Made by a program: the position numbers and the translations under genes
Assembly: GCF_021278025.1 (NCBI RefSeq)
Contig: NZ_JAIBHJ010000014.1
Coordinates: forward strand, 1-64,000
DNA: 64,000 bases
Direction: 5' to 3'
Origin: Motilimonas sp. E26
GTDB taxonomy: Bacteria > Pseudomonadota > Gammaproteobacteria > Enterobacterales > CBDFNC01
In this document: positions 19,134 to 27,290 of the stretch, in pieces
How positions within the stretch are numbered: position 1 is the first letter of the stretch
How the letters are laid out: the number at the start of each line of letters is the position of its first letter
The notes under the pieces: generated by a model
Seen by the model: the letters and a program-made list of their open reading frames with translations, nothing else
What the model was told of the DNA's origin: nothing
The model's database searches: none

Positions 19134-20087
19134 ATGACTAACCTGCTGACACAACTAAAAAAGATGACTTCAGTCGTAGCTGACACTGGCGATTTTGAAG
19201 CCATTAAACAACACCAACCCGAAGACGCGACCACGAATCCTTCTTTGTTACTAAAAGCTGCTCAGCTGCCTCAGTATCAAAATCATATAAAAAGTGCGAT
19301 AGAGGAGGCAAAAAGCCTTACTGATGACCCAATACAACAGGTAATTGAAGCCAGTGATCGATTGGCAGTGAAAATTGGCGCTGAAATTTTAGCCGTTATT
19401 CCAGGTAAAGTGTCTACCGAAGTAGATGCCAGACTCTCATTTGATAGCACCAAAACTATCGAAAAAGCCGAAAAATTAATCAGCTTATATCAGCAAGCTG
19501 GTATAGATAAGTCGCGTATATTGATTAAAATTGCCGCTACTTGGCAAGGGATCCGCGCCGCAGAAAAGCTGCAACAGCAAGGTATCAATTGTAACCTCAC
19601 TTTACTATTTAACTTTGCCCAAGCACGCGCTTGTGCCGAAGCCGGTGTTTTTCTAATTTCTCCTTTCGTTGGTCGTATATTAGACTGGCATAAAGCCAAC
19701 CAACCTGAGCAAGACTTTTCTGGCGACAATGATCCTGGCGTGATCTCGGTCAGCAATATCTATCGCTACTACAAACAGCACGGCTACAACACCATAGTGA
19801 TGGGTGCCAGTTTTAGAAATACCGATGAAATTATCGCTCTTGCCGGTTGTGACAAACTGACAATAGGCCCAGATTTGTTAGAGCAGTTAAGTCAGCAACA
19901 AGGTGAGCTGATCCGCCAGTTACAAGCAAATGTTACAACGACTCCCGCCCCTGCACCATTAAGTGAAAGCGAGTTTCTTTGGCTATTCCACCAAGACCCG
20001 ATGGCCGTAGAAAAATTAGCACAAGGAATACGTGCTTTTGCACAAGATCAGGAAAAATTAGAAACATTAATTCTATCAATTAGTTAA
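19134..20087 (+). CDS. tal: Transaldolase
   Basis: Transfers a dihydroxyacetone unit between sugar phosphates in the non-oxidative pentose phosphate pathway; cytosolic. 317 residues, matching E. coli TalB. Signatures: [23 protein letters not shown] split across residues 18-39 and the Schiff-base lysine K132 in [12 protein letters not shown], with [11 protein letters not shown] near 155. It is not adjacent to tkt here but completes the same pathway. Confidence 0.97.
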   Translation: MTNLLTQLKKMTSVVADTGDFEAIKQHQPEDATTNPSLLLKAAQLPQYQNHIKSAIEEAKSLTDDPIQQVIEASDRLAVKIGAEILAVIPGKVSTEVDARLSFDSTKTIEKAEKLISLYQQAGIDKSRILIKIAATWQGIRAAEKLQQQGINCNLTLLFNFAQARACAEAGVFLISPFVGRILDWHKANQPEQDFSGDNDPGVISVSNIYRYYKQHGYNTIVMGASFRNTDEIIALAGCDKLTIGPDLLEQLSQQQGELIRQLQANVTTTPAPAPLSESEFLWLFHQDPMAVEKLAQGIRAFAQDQEKLETLILSIS

Positions 20088-20228
20088 ATAAAACTAGAGA
20101 TCAGCGGCAAAAATATTTATGTAAAATTGATAAAAAACAAACTCAGTTAACATAAATGAAACAATTAAATTTTACTTTGATAAGGCCTGTGATACTAAAA
20201 ACATGTTAATCAGTAAGAGGAAATCGGT

Positions 20229-20402
20229 ATGGACGAGCTTGACTTTAACATTGCACCTAACTCAGATGCCCCTCAACGTGGTAAAACTAAAGAAAAACGC
20301 CGCTGGCGTGAGATCGAAGCAATCAAAGAAGAACAAAGGTTGCGTAAAGAGCTTATGGATATCAACCCTATTTTTGACGAATTGGTTGAGTATAACTATT
20401 AA
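20229..20402 (+). CDS. DUF3545 family micro-protein
   Basis: 57 residues from the ATG at 20229, with AGAGGA about 10 bases upstream. The sequence is acidic at the start, then strongly basic and helical: KTKEKRRWREIEAIKEEQRL, then RKELMDINPIFDELVEYNY. The basic KRRWREIEA core recalls DUF3545 proteins known from Vibrio and Alteromonadales. Function unknown. A good terminator follows at 20424, which supports a real transcription unit. It lies between talB and a secreted chitin-binding-like protein with no obvious link to either. Confidence 0.75.
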   Translation: MDELDFNIAPNSDAPQRGKTKEKRRWREIEAIKEEQRLRKELMDINPIFDELVEYNY

Positions 20403-20423
20403 CTAAAACTTCTGTAATAGATC

Positions 20424-20451
20424 AAAAACCGCAGCTTATTGCGGTTTTTTT
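20424..20451 (+). terminator. Rho-independent terminator after the DUF3545 gene
   Basis: AAAAACCGCA at 20424-20433 pairs with TGCGGTTTTT at 20440-20449, with further T residues to 20451. It begins 22 bases after the DUF3545 stop. Confidence 0.88.
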
Positions 20452-20541
20452 GATTCAGTTAAAAGCACCATAATAATCATATTCATATAGTACTATTTTC
20501 TGATATAAGTAAGGCTCACTTATTCAGGAAGACAAGTGCAA

Positions 20542-21582
20542 ATGAAACTAAAATTTTTATCGAAACTGATTATTACAGCCTTAGCAACCACCTCTGCAGT
20601 ACAACTTTACGCACAGCAAGCGCCTTATCAATACTCAGCATATAAAACAACTCAAGCCCCAGTGTTAGACGGTAAGCTTGACGACAGCGTATGGCAAAGT
20701 ATTGCAGCCAGTGAAATATTTGTTAACCACAATGACAACAGCGTTGCAGAGCAACAAACGTGGGCCAAACTCGCCTATGATGAACAATATTTATATGTCG
20801 CCTTTAACTCTCAAGATCATGATATCGCTGCCACACTAGGGCAACAGGATGATCCCACTTATGAATATGATGACACACTAGAAATTTTTCTCGACCCAAC
20901 CAGCCAAGGCAAAAATTACTACGAGATCGGCATTAGCGCGTTGACCTACTACGACAGTGTGATTAACTCGCCTGAGCCATGGCAAGATGACGTGCCTTGG
21001 GATATTGAAGGCCTTGAATACGGTATTCAGGTTAACGGTACGCTTAACGATAACACCGATGTTGACCAAGGCATGACAGTAGAGCTTAAAATTCCACTGG
21101 CGTCATTGAACTACTCAGGTCAGGACGAAGGCAGCAATCCATCACAATGGCGTTTTAACTTCCATCGCGCCGATTACAGTACTAATAGCCCACAATGGGA
21201 AGCGAATGCATGGTTAGCCTGGAGCCCAATGGGGTCGTTTGGCTTCCACCAGCCGACTAAGTTTGCTTACCTCAACTTTAAGCAGGATGAACTGTGGCAA
21301 GCTGGCACAGCTTACACGCAAAATGACCAAGTCAGTTACCTTGGCTCACTTTATCAAGCTCTTTACTACAGCAGCCAAGCACCGGGTAAAAGCCGTCAAG
21401 ACGGTTGGCGCATCAACAGCGCAGAGCCTCAGGCATGGCAAGCTAACTTAGTTTACCTAACTGGCGACGTGGTGAGTTATAAAGACCAATTATGGCAAGC
21501 GCAATGGTGGAGCCAAAGCCAACAACCACAACAAGCGCAAGACTGGTTAGCGGTACCTGCTCAATCGGTACCCGTTGAGTAA
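20542..21582 (+). CDS. Secreted CBM9-like protein with two C-terminal chitin-binding-like domains
   Basis: 346 residues from the ATG at 20542 (AGGAAG 10 bases upstream; a GTG two codons earlier is less well spaced). Signal peptide to about residue 24 (QLYA). Residues about 30-245 look like a family 9 carbohydrate-binding/DOMON-like sandwich: VLDGKLDDSVWQ, YLYVAFNSQDHD, DDTLEIFLDPT, WRFNFHRADY. Two aromatic repeats follow, WQAGTAYTQNDQVSYLGSLY and WQANLVYLTGDVVSYKDQLW, typical of CBM5/12 modules that bind chitin or cellulose. No catalytic domain is visible. Likely an extracellular polysaccharide-binding protein; the ligand is inferred. Confidence 0.78.
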   Translation: MKLKFLSKLIITALATTSAVQLYAQQAPYQYSAYKTTQAPVLDGKLDDSVWQSIAASEIFVNHNDNSVAEQQTWAKLAYDEQYLYVAFNSQDHDIAATLGQQDDPTYEYDDTLEIFLDPTSQGKNYYEIGISALTYYDSVINSPEPWQDDVPWDIEGLEYGIQVNGTLNDNTDVDQGMTVELKIPLASLNYSGQDEGSNPSQWRFNFHRADYSTNSPQWEANAWLAWSPMGSFGFHQPTKFAYLNFKQDELWQAGTAYTQNDQVSYLGSLYQALYYSSQAPGKSRQDGWRINSAEPQAWQANLVYLTGDVVSYKDQLWQAQWWSQSQQPQQAQDWLAVPAQSVPVE

Positions 21583-21603
21583 GTAAAGATAAACCTCGGA
21601 ACA

Positions 21604-21638
21604 AAAAAGCCGCTTAAGTAAGACTTAAGCGGCTTTTT
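21604..21638. terminator. Bidirectional terminator between the CBM9-like gene and yajQ
   Basis: A 16-bp perfect stem (21604-21619 with 21623-21638; core GCCGCTTAAG) closes a three-base loop, with A/T-runs on both ends serving two convergent genes. Confidence 0.9.
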
Positions 21639-21664
21639 AGACAACGAATTAATCGTAACAGGAA

Positions 21665-22147
21665 TTAGTCACGGAAGTTGTTAAACTGAAATGGTTGACC
21701 TAGATCCGCTTCCTTCGCTACGCGCATCGCAGCTTGTAAATCATCACGCTTTTTACCTGTCACGCGCACAGACTCACCTTGAATAGCCACTTGCACCTTC
21801 AGTTTGCTGTCTTTGATGAGCTTCACTAGCTTTTTCGCGATCAGGGTTTCAATACCCTGCTTAAAGGTTACTTCTTGGGTGAATGTTTTACCCGAGTGGA
21901 TCCCCTTACCAATTTCCATTGCCCGCGGGTCTACATTACGCTTGGCTAGGCTATTACGTAAAATATCAGCCATTTGTTTTAACTGAAAATCGTTTTCAGC
22001 CGACATTTTTACGGTTAACTCTTTCTTAACAAAGCTTGCTTCTACGCCACGAAAGTCAAAGCGTGTCGATAATTCACGAATTGCATTATCGGTAGCGTTA
22101 CTCAGTTCTACCGCATCTACTTCTGAAACAATATCAAATGAAGGCAT
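21665..22147 (-). CDS. yajQ: YajQ family nucleotide-binding protein
   Basis: 160 residues, the standard YajQ (UPF0234) length. Family features: [22 protein letters not shown] at the N-terminus (trimmed here: starts [11 protein letters not shown]), [11 protein letters not shown] near 29-39, [20 protein letters not shown] near 79-98, and the C-terminal PFQFNNFRD. Homologues bind nucleotides, and in Xanthomonas and Pseudomonas a YajQ binds c-di-GMP and acts with a regulator. It is a single gene, divergent from the VanZ-like gene. Confidence 0.95.
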   Translation of the reverse strand: MPSFDIVSEVDAVELSNATDNAIRELSTRFDFRGVEASFVKKELTVKMSAENDFQLKQMADILRNSLAKRNVDPRAMEIGKGIHSGKTFTQEVTFKQGIETLIAKKLVKLIKDSKLKVQVAIQGESVRVTGKKRDDLQAAMRVAKEADLGQPFQFNNFRD

Positions 22148-22252
22148 GTTAAATTCCTATGTCATGGTCATGGGATAAAATAATTGGCATAATTTACCAG
22201 ATCTCACGCAGATATGCCTATTATCAGCGTCACTTTTCCCTAAGAGGCACCA

Positions 22253-22630
22253 ATGTTATTAACTACCGCAGCCAAAATCAGTTTTGTTAGCCTTCTCGTC
22301 GTGATCAGCTACCTTGCATTTTCACCGGCCCCGGTGCAAATACAGTTTAATAACATGGATAAAATCAACCATCTTGCCGCCTTTGCTAGTCTTGCTTTAG
22401 TTGGCCGCTGCGCCTTCAATTTTCATGCTGGCTGGCTATTTGGCTTACTCACAGGCTTCGGCGCATTAATCGAACTGGTTCAATCACAGATTCCGAATCG
22501 CTTTGCCAGTGGCCTTGACCTTCTCGCGGATATGTTAGGTATTATAATAGGGCTGGTGTGTTACCGCCTGCTCCAACCTTGGTTAGCTAAGCTTGATTAC
22601 TGTGCGCCACTGGCTAAGGTGAATAAATGA
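22253..22630 (+). CDS. VanZ-like family membrane protein
   Basis: 125 residues with four hydrophobic segments. The VanZ-like marks are MDKINHLAAFASLALVGR near residues 35-52 and the last two helices with a glutamate-containing ALIELVQSQIPNRFASGLDLL stretch near 77-97 (core IELVQ, R-F-A-S-G-L-D-L-L-A-D). Function in Gram-negatives is not known. It ends in ATGA overlapping the panE start by 4 bases, so the two are translationally coupled. Confidence 0.82.
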   Translation: MLLTTAAKISFVSLLVVISYLAFSPAPVQIQFNNMDKINHLAAFASLALVGRCAFNFHAGWLFGLLTGFGALIELVQSQIPNRFASGLDLLADMLGIIIGLVCYRLLQPWLAKLDYCAPLAKVNK

Positions 22631-23532
22631 ATTGGCAAATTTTAGGCGCGGGTGCCATCGGTAGCTTATTTGCCAGTCACCTTGCTCAACAAGGGCAACA
22701 GGTAACCTTGCTCACCAAAACGCAGCAACTAAGGCAACCTCTCTGCCTCACCAAGCAAGACGACACCACGTACACTTGCAGCTTAAATGCCTTCACTCAA
22801 GTGCAAGACGATACCCAAGTGCTATTAATATGCCTAAAAGCCTTTCAAGCGTTACCAGCCATCACCGCCCTCACTGACTCCTTGCCCAGCACCACTAGCT
22901 TAGTCCTGATGCACAACGGCATGGGCACCCTTGAGCCATTAACCAAGCTATTGCCAGAACAAACCATTTTCAGCGCCACCACCACCCATGGCGCGCTACT
23001 CACCGCACCTTTTAGTGTGACTCATACTGGCACAGGCTATACCATCATCGGCGGTAACGAGAAAGATAAAGCACTTGGTCAAGTCATTGCGGCGCAGCTA
23101 AATCACGCCCTGCCGAGCGCCAATTGGAGCGATAACATCACGCAAAAACTCTGGTTAAAGCTGGCAATAAACTGCGCCATCAATCCGTTAACTGCCATCC
23201 ATCAAGTTAAAAATGGCGCGCTATTACAGCCGCAATTTCAACCCATGTTGGCACAAATTTGTCAGGAGTTTTGTCAGGTTGCGACACGGCAAGGATGGCT
23301 ATTTAACGCTGAGGAATTATTACAACAAGTACGGCAAGTAGCGCAGGCCACAGCGGATAATTACTCATCAATGAATCGAGATATTCATCATGGCCGCCGC
23401 AGCGAAAATGACGCAATATTAGGTTATTTACTACAATGCGCCGCGCAGCATCAGCTCAAACTGCCGCAATGCCAACAGTTATACCAGCAAATCCAACAGT
23501 TAAGCTATTCGCCTAGCGCTTCAGGTCGATAA
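22627..23532 (+). CDS. panE: 2-dehydropantoate 2-reductase
   Basis: NADPH-dependent ketopantoate reductase of pantothenate synthesis, 301 residues. N-terminal Rossmann motif GAGAIGSLFASHLAQQG at residues 7-23, ALGQ-type cofactor region LMHNGMGTLEPL near 97-108, and the catalytic lysine region KLWLKLAINCAINPLTA near 174-190. The C-terminal helical half contains SSMNRDIHHGRRSE, the family's substrate-binding stretch. It overlaps the VanZ-like gene at its start and the convergent VOC-like gene by 28 bases at its end. Confidence 0.92.
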   Translation: MNWQILGAGAIGSLFASHLAQQGQQVTLLTKTQQLRQPLCLTKQDDTTYTCSLNAFTQVQDDTQVLLICLKAFQALPAITALTDSLPSTTSLVLMHNGMGTLEPLTKLLPEQTIFSATTTHGALLTAPFSVTHTGTGYTIIGGNEKDKALGQVIAAQLNHALPSANWSDNITQKLWLKLAINCAINPLTAIHQVKNGALLQPQFQPMLAQICQEFCQVATRQGWLFNAEELLQQVRQVAQATADNYSSMNRDIHHGRRSENDAILGYLLQCAAQHQLKLPQCQQLYQQIQQLSYSPSASGR

Positions 23533-23840
23533 TCCGCTTGCGGCCAAATTTCATTAATTTCATCCGCTTGCTGCTGGGCATTAAAGCGCTCCCATTTTAT
23601 GCCGTTCACGTCTAACTCTTCGCTAAATTCAGTGGCGCTAGCATCTTCCCAGCCTAAATGGCGCAGCTCTCCAGGCGGACAAGAAGGATCTTGGCGCACC
23701 GATAGATTTAACGATTCGGTGCGCCATAAGGCATATTCATTTTCAATATATGAGCAAGGCGCCGCGCCAAGACGAACAGAATAGTCAGCAATAGTGGCTG
23801 CAATTTGATTGGTTGAAAGGGCGATATGTAATTTTTTCAT
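23505..23840 (-). CDS. Small VOC/glyoxalase-like protein
   Basis: 111 residues. The N-terminus KLHIALSTNQIAATIADYSVRLGAAPCSYIENEYALWRT has the beta-alpha layout of one VOC half (text split: LHIALSTN, ADYSVRLGAAP, EYALWRT), followed by LNLSVRQDP and LRHLGWED, which align with the second metal-ligand strand of CadI/ArsI-like proteins. The expected late glutamate ligand is not obvious. Function unknown. Its 3' end overlaps panE on the other strand by 28 bases. Reasonable codon use and a good length support it being real. Confidence 0.65.
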   Translation of the reverse strand: MKKLHIALSTNQIAATIADYSVRLGAAPCSYIENEYALWRTESLNLSVRQDPSCPPGELRHLGWEDASATEFSEELDVNGIKWERFNAQQQADEINEIWPQADYRPEALGE

Positions 23841-23942
23841 GGTGATATTCGCAAGTTAGCTAAACGGCCTAACAAGCTACCATCAATTTAAAATCAAAAC
23901 CATCTAGGCCATTTAATTTAAATTTAGGAACTGTTGAGTAAG

Positions 23943-24977
23943 TTACTTTCTTGCCATTAAATAAATAAAGAAGCTACCACCCAGCATCGCGGTGATAATG
24001 CCCACAGGTAAATCTTGCGGCGCAATCAGCACTCGTGCGCCTGCATCTGCCCACACCAATAGCAGCGCGCCGAGTAACGCGCTAACAGGCAGCACTTTGC
24101 GGTTATCCGCCCCCACCAGCATTCGCGTTAAATGCGGCACCATTAAACCAATAAAACCAATCGCGCCACTAAACGCCACCATTACCCCCGTGACCAAGGC
24201 TGAGACCACCAGCACCGCCATTCGCATGCGATTAACATTGATGCCTAAAGTAGCCGCCGTTTCATCCCCCGCCATCATGGCATTTAAGCGCCCAGACCAT
24301 AGCATCATCAACACCAATGCCAAACCCAACACCACAGCAGGAAAGACCAAATGCGACCATTGCGCCATGCCTAAGCCGCCAAGCATCCAAAACATCGCTG
24401 AGCCGGCGGCTTTTTGTTCGCCAGCAAAAATTAAAAAGTTAGTCAGTGACATCAAGATAAAATGCACTGCTACCCCCGTCAGCAGCAATTTTTGTTGCGA
24501 TAAGCCATGCCCTTGCTGGGCAATAAACACCACCAATAACATAGAGCAAAGAGCGCCAATAAAAGCCGCTAACGGCAAGCTATAAGGGCCAATGAACAGG
24601 CCGACATGTAAAATAACAATCACAGCGCCCAGCGAGCCTCCTGCCGAGGCGCCAAACAAGTAAGGATCAGCCATTGAGTTGCGGGTAATGGCTTGCAAGC
24701 AAGTGCCGACTAACGCCAGCCCTGCGCCCACCAATACCGCGAGTAAAATTCGCGGTAACCGTATATCCCAAATAATCGCTTGTTTGGCTTTGCTGATCCC
24801 CTCGCCCATCTCTGTCACCTGCGCCCAACTTGGCAGTAACTTATGCCCTAAGATGCTGCTCACTTCAGCAAGAGATAAGCTAGCCGCGCCCAAGGTGATT
24901 GAGACTAACGCCGAGCAGATTAAAACGAGACTCAGGCCAATCAGCAGCGCCGTTGTACGTGTTATTTGAGTCAACAT
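23943..24977 (-). CDS. btuC: Vitamin B12 ABC transporter permease (FecCD family)
   Basis: Inner-membrane permease of 344 residues from the ATG at 24977, 7 bases after the binding-protein stop. A longer frame upstream overlaps that gene and is not needed. Family marks: RLPRILLAVLVGAGLALVGT near residue 74, QAITRNSMADPYLFGASAGG near 95-114, GDETAATLGINVNRMR near 220-235 (ATPase coupling helix), GAIGFIGLMVPHLTRMLVG near 255-273, and a C-terminal PQDLPVGIITAMLGGSFFIYL. Third gene of a cobalamin-riboswitch-controlled cassette; B12 as substrate follows from that switch. Confidence 0.9.
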   Translation of the reverse strand: MLTQITRTTALLIGLSLVLICSALVSITLGAASLSLAEVSSILGHKLLPSWAQVTEMGEGISKAKQAIIWDIRLPRILLAVLVGAGLALVGTCLQAITRNSMADPYLFGASAGGSLGAVIVILHVGLFIGPYSLPLAAFIGALCSMLLVVFIAQQGHGLSQQKLLLTGVAVHFILMSLTNFLIFAGEQKAAGSAMFWMLGGLGMAQWSHLVFPAVVLGLALVLMMLWSGRLNAMMAGDETAATLGINVNRMRMAVLVVSALVTGVMVAFSGAIGFIGLMVPHLTRMLVGADNRKVLPVSALLGALLLVWADAGARVLIAPQDLPVGIITAMLGGSFFIYLMARK

Positions 24978-24984
24978 GGTGTCA

Positions 24985-25920
24985 TTACTTAAATCGCTGC
25001 GGATATAAGTCTTTCGCCAACAGCTCAACCGCATCAATGTTTTCAATGCCCGGCGTGGCAGCGGCGTAACTTAAAATAGTAAAACTATCATTCACTACTG
25101 CTTTCACCCCTTGCGTGGCAGGAAAACGTTTTAAAAATGCAATTTTTTCCGCAGCGCTAGGCTGACCGTAATCAATGATCACTATATGCTCTGGGTCGGT
25201 TTCAACCACGGCTTCCCAACTGACTCGGGTCCAACTTTGCTTAACGTTCGCCATTACATTATGGCCGCCAGCCGCGGCAATGATCGCGTGAGGCACCGCC
25301 AAGGCGCCAGCGGTAAAGGGCTTATCTTGGCCACTGTCATAAACAAAGACCGATTTACTTGGTACGCCAGCTAATCGTAATTCAACCTCAGCTAACCTTT
25401 GCTTAAAGCCATCATTGAGTACTTTAGCCCGCCCAGAAACATTAAAAATAGCGCCTATGCTGTCAATGTCATAAAAGGTATCTTCTAAGCTAATATGAGG
25501 GCGCGTTTGCACATGGGCGCACGACTCTTTAATCGCATAAGTCGGGATATCATATTTAGCTAGCGTACTTGGCGTCACGGCGCCACCTACTTCCATGCCG
25601 TAATTCCAACCGGCAAAATAAAAATCGGCATCGGCATTAAGTAAATTTTCCATGCTCGGATATTTCGGCGCGATCTCAGGTAAGTCTTTTACTGTTAACG
25701 CCAACTCATCGGGCATTTTATGGTGTGCCGATACGCCAGAATACCCCGCCATATTGGCGGTTAAGTCCAATGCCAACATGATCTTGAGCATATTGATGTC
25801 ATTGGCAATAGCGCGTTTCGGCACTTGCTTAAATTCCACCACTTCGCCGCACACATCAATAGCAACATGAGCTTGTACTACGCCCGTTAACAAACCTAAA
25901 GCCACCACAATTGATTTCAT
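24985..25920 (-). CDS. btuF: Periplasmic vitamin B12-binding protein of ABC transporter
   Basis: 311 residues from the ATG at 25920, with AAGGAA 5 bases upstream; a GTG one codon earlier is too close to it. Signal peptide ends near GVVQA (residue about 17). The body is a class III (BtuF/FepB-like) binding fold: KRAIANDINMLKIMLALDL near 35, SMENLLNADADFYFAGWNYG near 88-107, the linker helix FKQRLAEVELRLAG near 172-185, and DPEHIVIIDYGQP near 242. It sits between the ATPase (5-8 bases) and the permease (7 bases). Cobalamin is inferred from the riboswitch; related proteins bind siderophores. Confidence 0.88.
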   Translation of the reverse strand: MKSIVVALGLLTGVVQAHVAIDVCGEVVEFKQVPKRAIANDINMLKIMLALDLTANMAGYSGVSAHHKMPDELALTVKDLPEIAPKYPSMENLLNADADFYFAGWNYGMEVGGAVTPSTLAKYDIPTYAIKESCAHVQTRPHISLEDTFYDIDSIGAIFNVSGRAKVLNDGFKQRLAEVELRLAGVPSKSVFVYDSGQDKPFTAGALAVPHAIIAAAGGHNVMANVKQSWTRVSWEAVVETDPEHIVIIDYGQPSAAEKIAFLKRFPATQGVKAVVNDSFTILSYAAATPGIENIDAVELLAKDLYPQRFK

Positions 25921-25928
25921 CACTTTCC

Positions 25929-26729
25929 TTAATTTAATGCGTTATTGAATGGAGTATTCGATGATGGGATCACCGACAAATAGTTAATCCGGGGAATAGT
26001 GTGATGCACTTGCTGATCTACATGAGTGCGCATTAAAAACTGCTCCGCCAAATGCTGTTCGGTTAACACCTGTGCTGGGCTGCCATGCTGTTGAATAATG
26101 CCGTCATTAAGCAGGTATAAATAATCACAGTAACGTGCAGCAATATTAAGATCATGCAAGCTGCACAGCACAGTAACGCCTAATGATTTAATTAAATCAA
26201 GTAGCTGAAATTGATAGTGAATATCTAAATGATTGGTTGGCTCGTCTAAGATCAGCAGCTTAGGTTGCTGGATCAACGCCCGCGCCAATAAACAGCGCTG
26301 CTTTTCACCGCCCGACAAGCTATCAAAGTTAGCCGCACGCAAATCCAATAAACCCACCGTGGCTAATACTTGATCAACTTGCTGGCGATAACGGCGAAAG
26401 CCACTGAGCAATGACACATGCGCGGTTAAGCCCATACGTACTACTTCTTCAACGGTAAAACCAAACTCCGCTGGAAACTCTTGCAACACCACCGCCACTT
26501 GCCGCGCGAACGCCTTGGCTGACAACTGATGCACATCCTGCCCCGCCAATAACACTTGGCCACAGCAAGGCCGATGCTGACGATAGACACACCTGAGTAA
26601 CGATGATTTACCCGAGCCATTTTGACCGATTAAGCCAACAAATTGTCCTTGGTTTATCTGCAAGTTAATCTGCTGTAACACGGCTTTATTGGCCACAAAC
26701 CAACTAAGATCGCGAATTTTAAGGTGCAT
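25929..26729 (-). CDS. btuD: ABC transporter ATPase for vitamin B12
   Basis: 266 residues from the ATG at 26729, with GAGG about 7 bases upstream. Walker A GQNGSGKSS at 35-43, Q-loop VLQEF near 81-85, signature LSGGEKQ at 138-144, Walker B LLILDEP at 158-164, H-loop SLHDLNIAARYCD near 191. This is the FecE/BtuD type. It is the first gene of the cassette, and its start codon lies inside a 15-codon leader ORF downstream of a cobalamin riboswitch. A longer frame upstream reads through the expression platform and is not credible. Confidence 0.92.
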   Translation of the reverse strand: MHLKIRDLSWFVANKAVLQQINLQINQGQFVGLIGQNGSGKSSLLRCVYRQHRPCCGQVLLAGQDVHQLSAKAFARQVAVVLQEFPAEFGFTVEEVVRMGLTAHVSLLSGFRRYRQQVDQVLATVGLLDLRAANFDSLSGGEKQRCLLARALIQQPKLLILDEPTNHLDIHYQFQLLDLIKSLGVTVLCSLHDLNIAARYCDYLYLLNDGIIQQHGSPAQVLTEQHLAEQFLMRTHVDQQVHHTIPRINYLSVIPSSNTPFNNALN

Positions 26730-26766
26730 AAGCGCCCTCAAACTCACGTTGAGATAACAAAAACAT
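26719..26766 (-). CDS. 15-codon leader ORF overlapping the btuD start
   Basis: ATG at 26766 follows AGGAG at 26771-26775 by 4 bases, the strongest Shine-Dalgarno in the leader. It reads MFLLSQREFEGAYAP and stops with TAA at 26719-26721, past the btuD ATG (26727-26729). The frame differs from btuD, so ribosomes leaving the leader could restart at btuD. The riboswitch could act on this AGGAG. No homology is claimed. Confidence 0.45.
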   Translation of the reverse strand: MFLLSQREFEGAYAP

Positions 26767-26807
26767 ACCACTCCTGTAGGGCACACCCCGTCCCGAATTT
26801 TGTTTAG

Positions 26808-26985
26808 GTTATGGCAGGTCTCCTGGCTCACGTCTCATCATTTTTTGTGACCTTCCCAGTCCATGGACCAGTGGTTTCGCTGAATTGGCATTGCAGCGCA
26901 GACAAAAAACTACTCGTTTACAGTTGCGGGGGCAGCCACGGCTTAAACCGTGTTCCCATATTATGACCAAACTGGTCACCATAAC
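26808..26985 (-). ncRNA. Cobalamin riboswitch
   Basis: Classic adenosylcobalamin switch elements appear in order on the minus strand: GTTATGG (26985-26979) pairing with CCATAAC (26814-26808) as P1, GGGAACACGG...CCGTGG, the B12 box GGCTGCCCCCGCAACTGTAA near 26936-26917, GCGAAACCACTGG, GGGAAGGTCAC, GATGAGACG and TGAGCCAGGAGACCTGCC. About 80 bases later is the btuD start. The expression platform holds a GC-rich stretch (26780-26795) and an AGGAG, which suggests control of translation initiation, with no evident T-run terminator. Confidence 0.95.
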
Positions 26986-27066
26986 GCGGAGGATTTTAGC
27001 ACAGCAAACATCAATTTATATCGGGATTTAAGCTAAAACTATTATTAATAGAAACAATAGTTAACC

Positions 27067-27192
27067 TCAGCTTTGCTGAAGCCCATCACGGTCGATAAAG
27101 AGATGAGCAAAATCCTCAATGGTTTGGCAAATAAAATCCATATTAGTGGCTAATTGCCACGACATCGGCATTTGTACGATACCAATCTTCAA
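27067..27192 (-). pseudogene. Truncated carbon-nitrogen hydrolase (nitrilase) N-terminus
   Basis: A 41-codon frame from TTG 27192 (GAGGAA about 8 bases upstream) to TGA at 27067 reads KIGIVQMPMSWQLATNMDFI and then CQTIEDFAHLF. The first strand and the QMP motif are typical of the very start of nitrilase-superfamily proteins (usually 260-300 residues). The catalytic Glu-Lys-Cys parts are absent, and nothing downstream continues the homology. I infer a deletion remnant; a functional 41-residue peptide is less likely. It sits between the thiI terminator and the cobalamin riboswitch. Confidence 0.45.
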
Positions 27193-27241
27193 AGTACATT
27201 CCTCTTCGGATTCATTGGCTCGTGAAATGCATGGCAGAAAC

Positions 27242-27270
27242 AAAACAAGCAGCCGAGGCTGCTTGTTTTT
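27242..27270 (-). terminator. Rho-independent terminator of thiI
   Basis: AAAACAAGCAGCC at 27242-27254 pairs with GGCTGCTTGTTTT at 27257-27269. It lies about 20 bases past the thiI stop and has T-rich tails on both strands. Confidence 0.85.
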
Positions 27271-27290
27271 AGTTCACACTCAGCTCAAAA

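Noticed and set aside
24978-25046. 23-codon N-terminal extension of btuC
   Set aside because: It is antisense-free but overlaps the btuF coding end in another frame and adds a charged stretch before the first helix. ATG 24977 fits the operon spacing.
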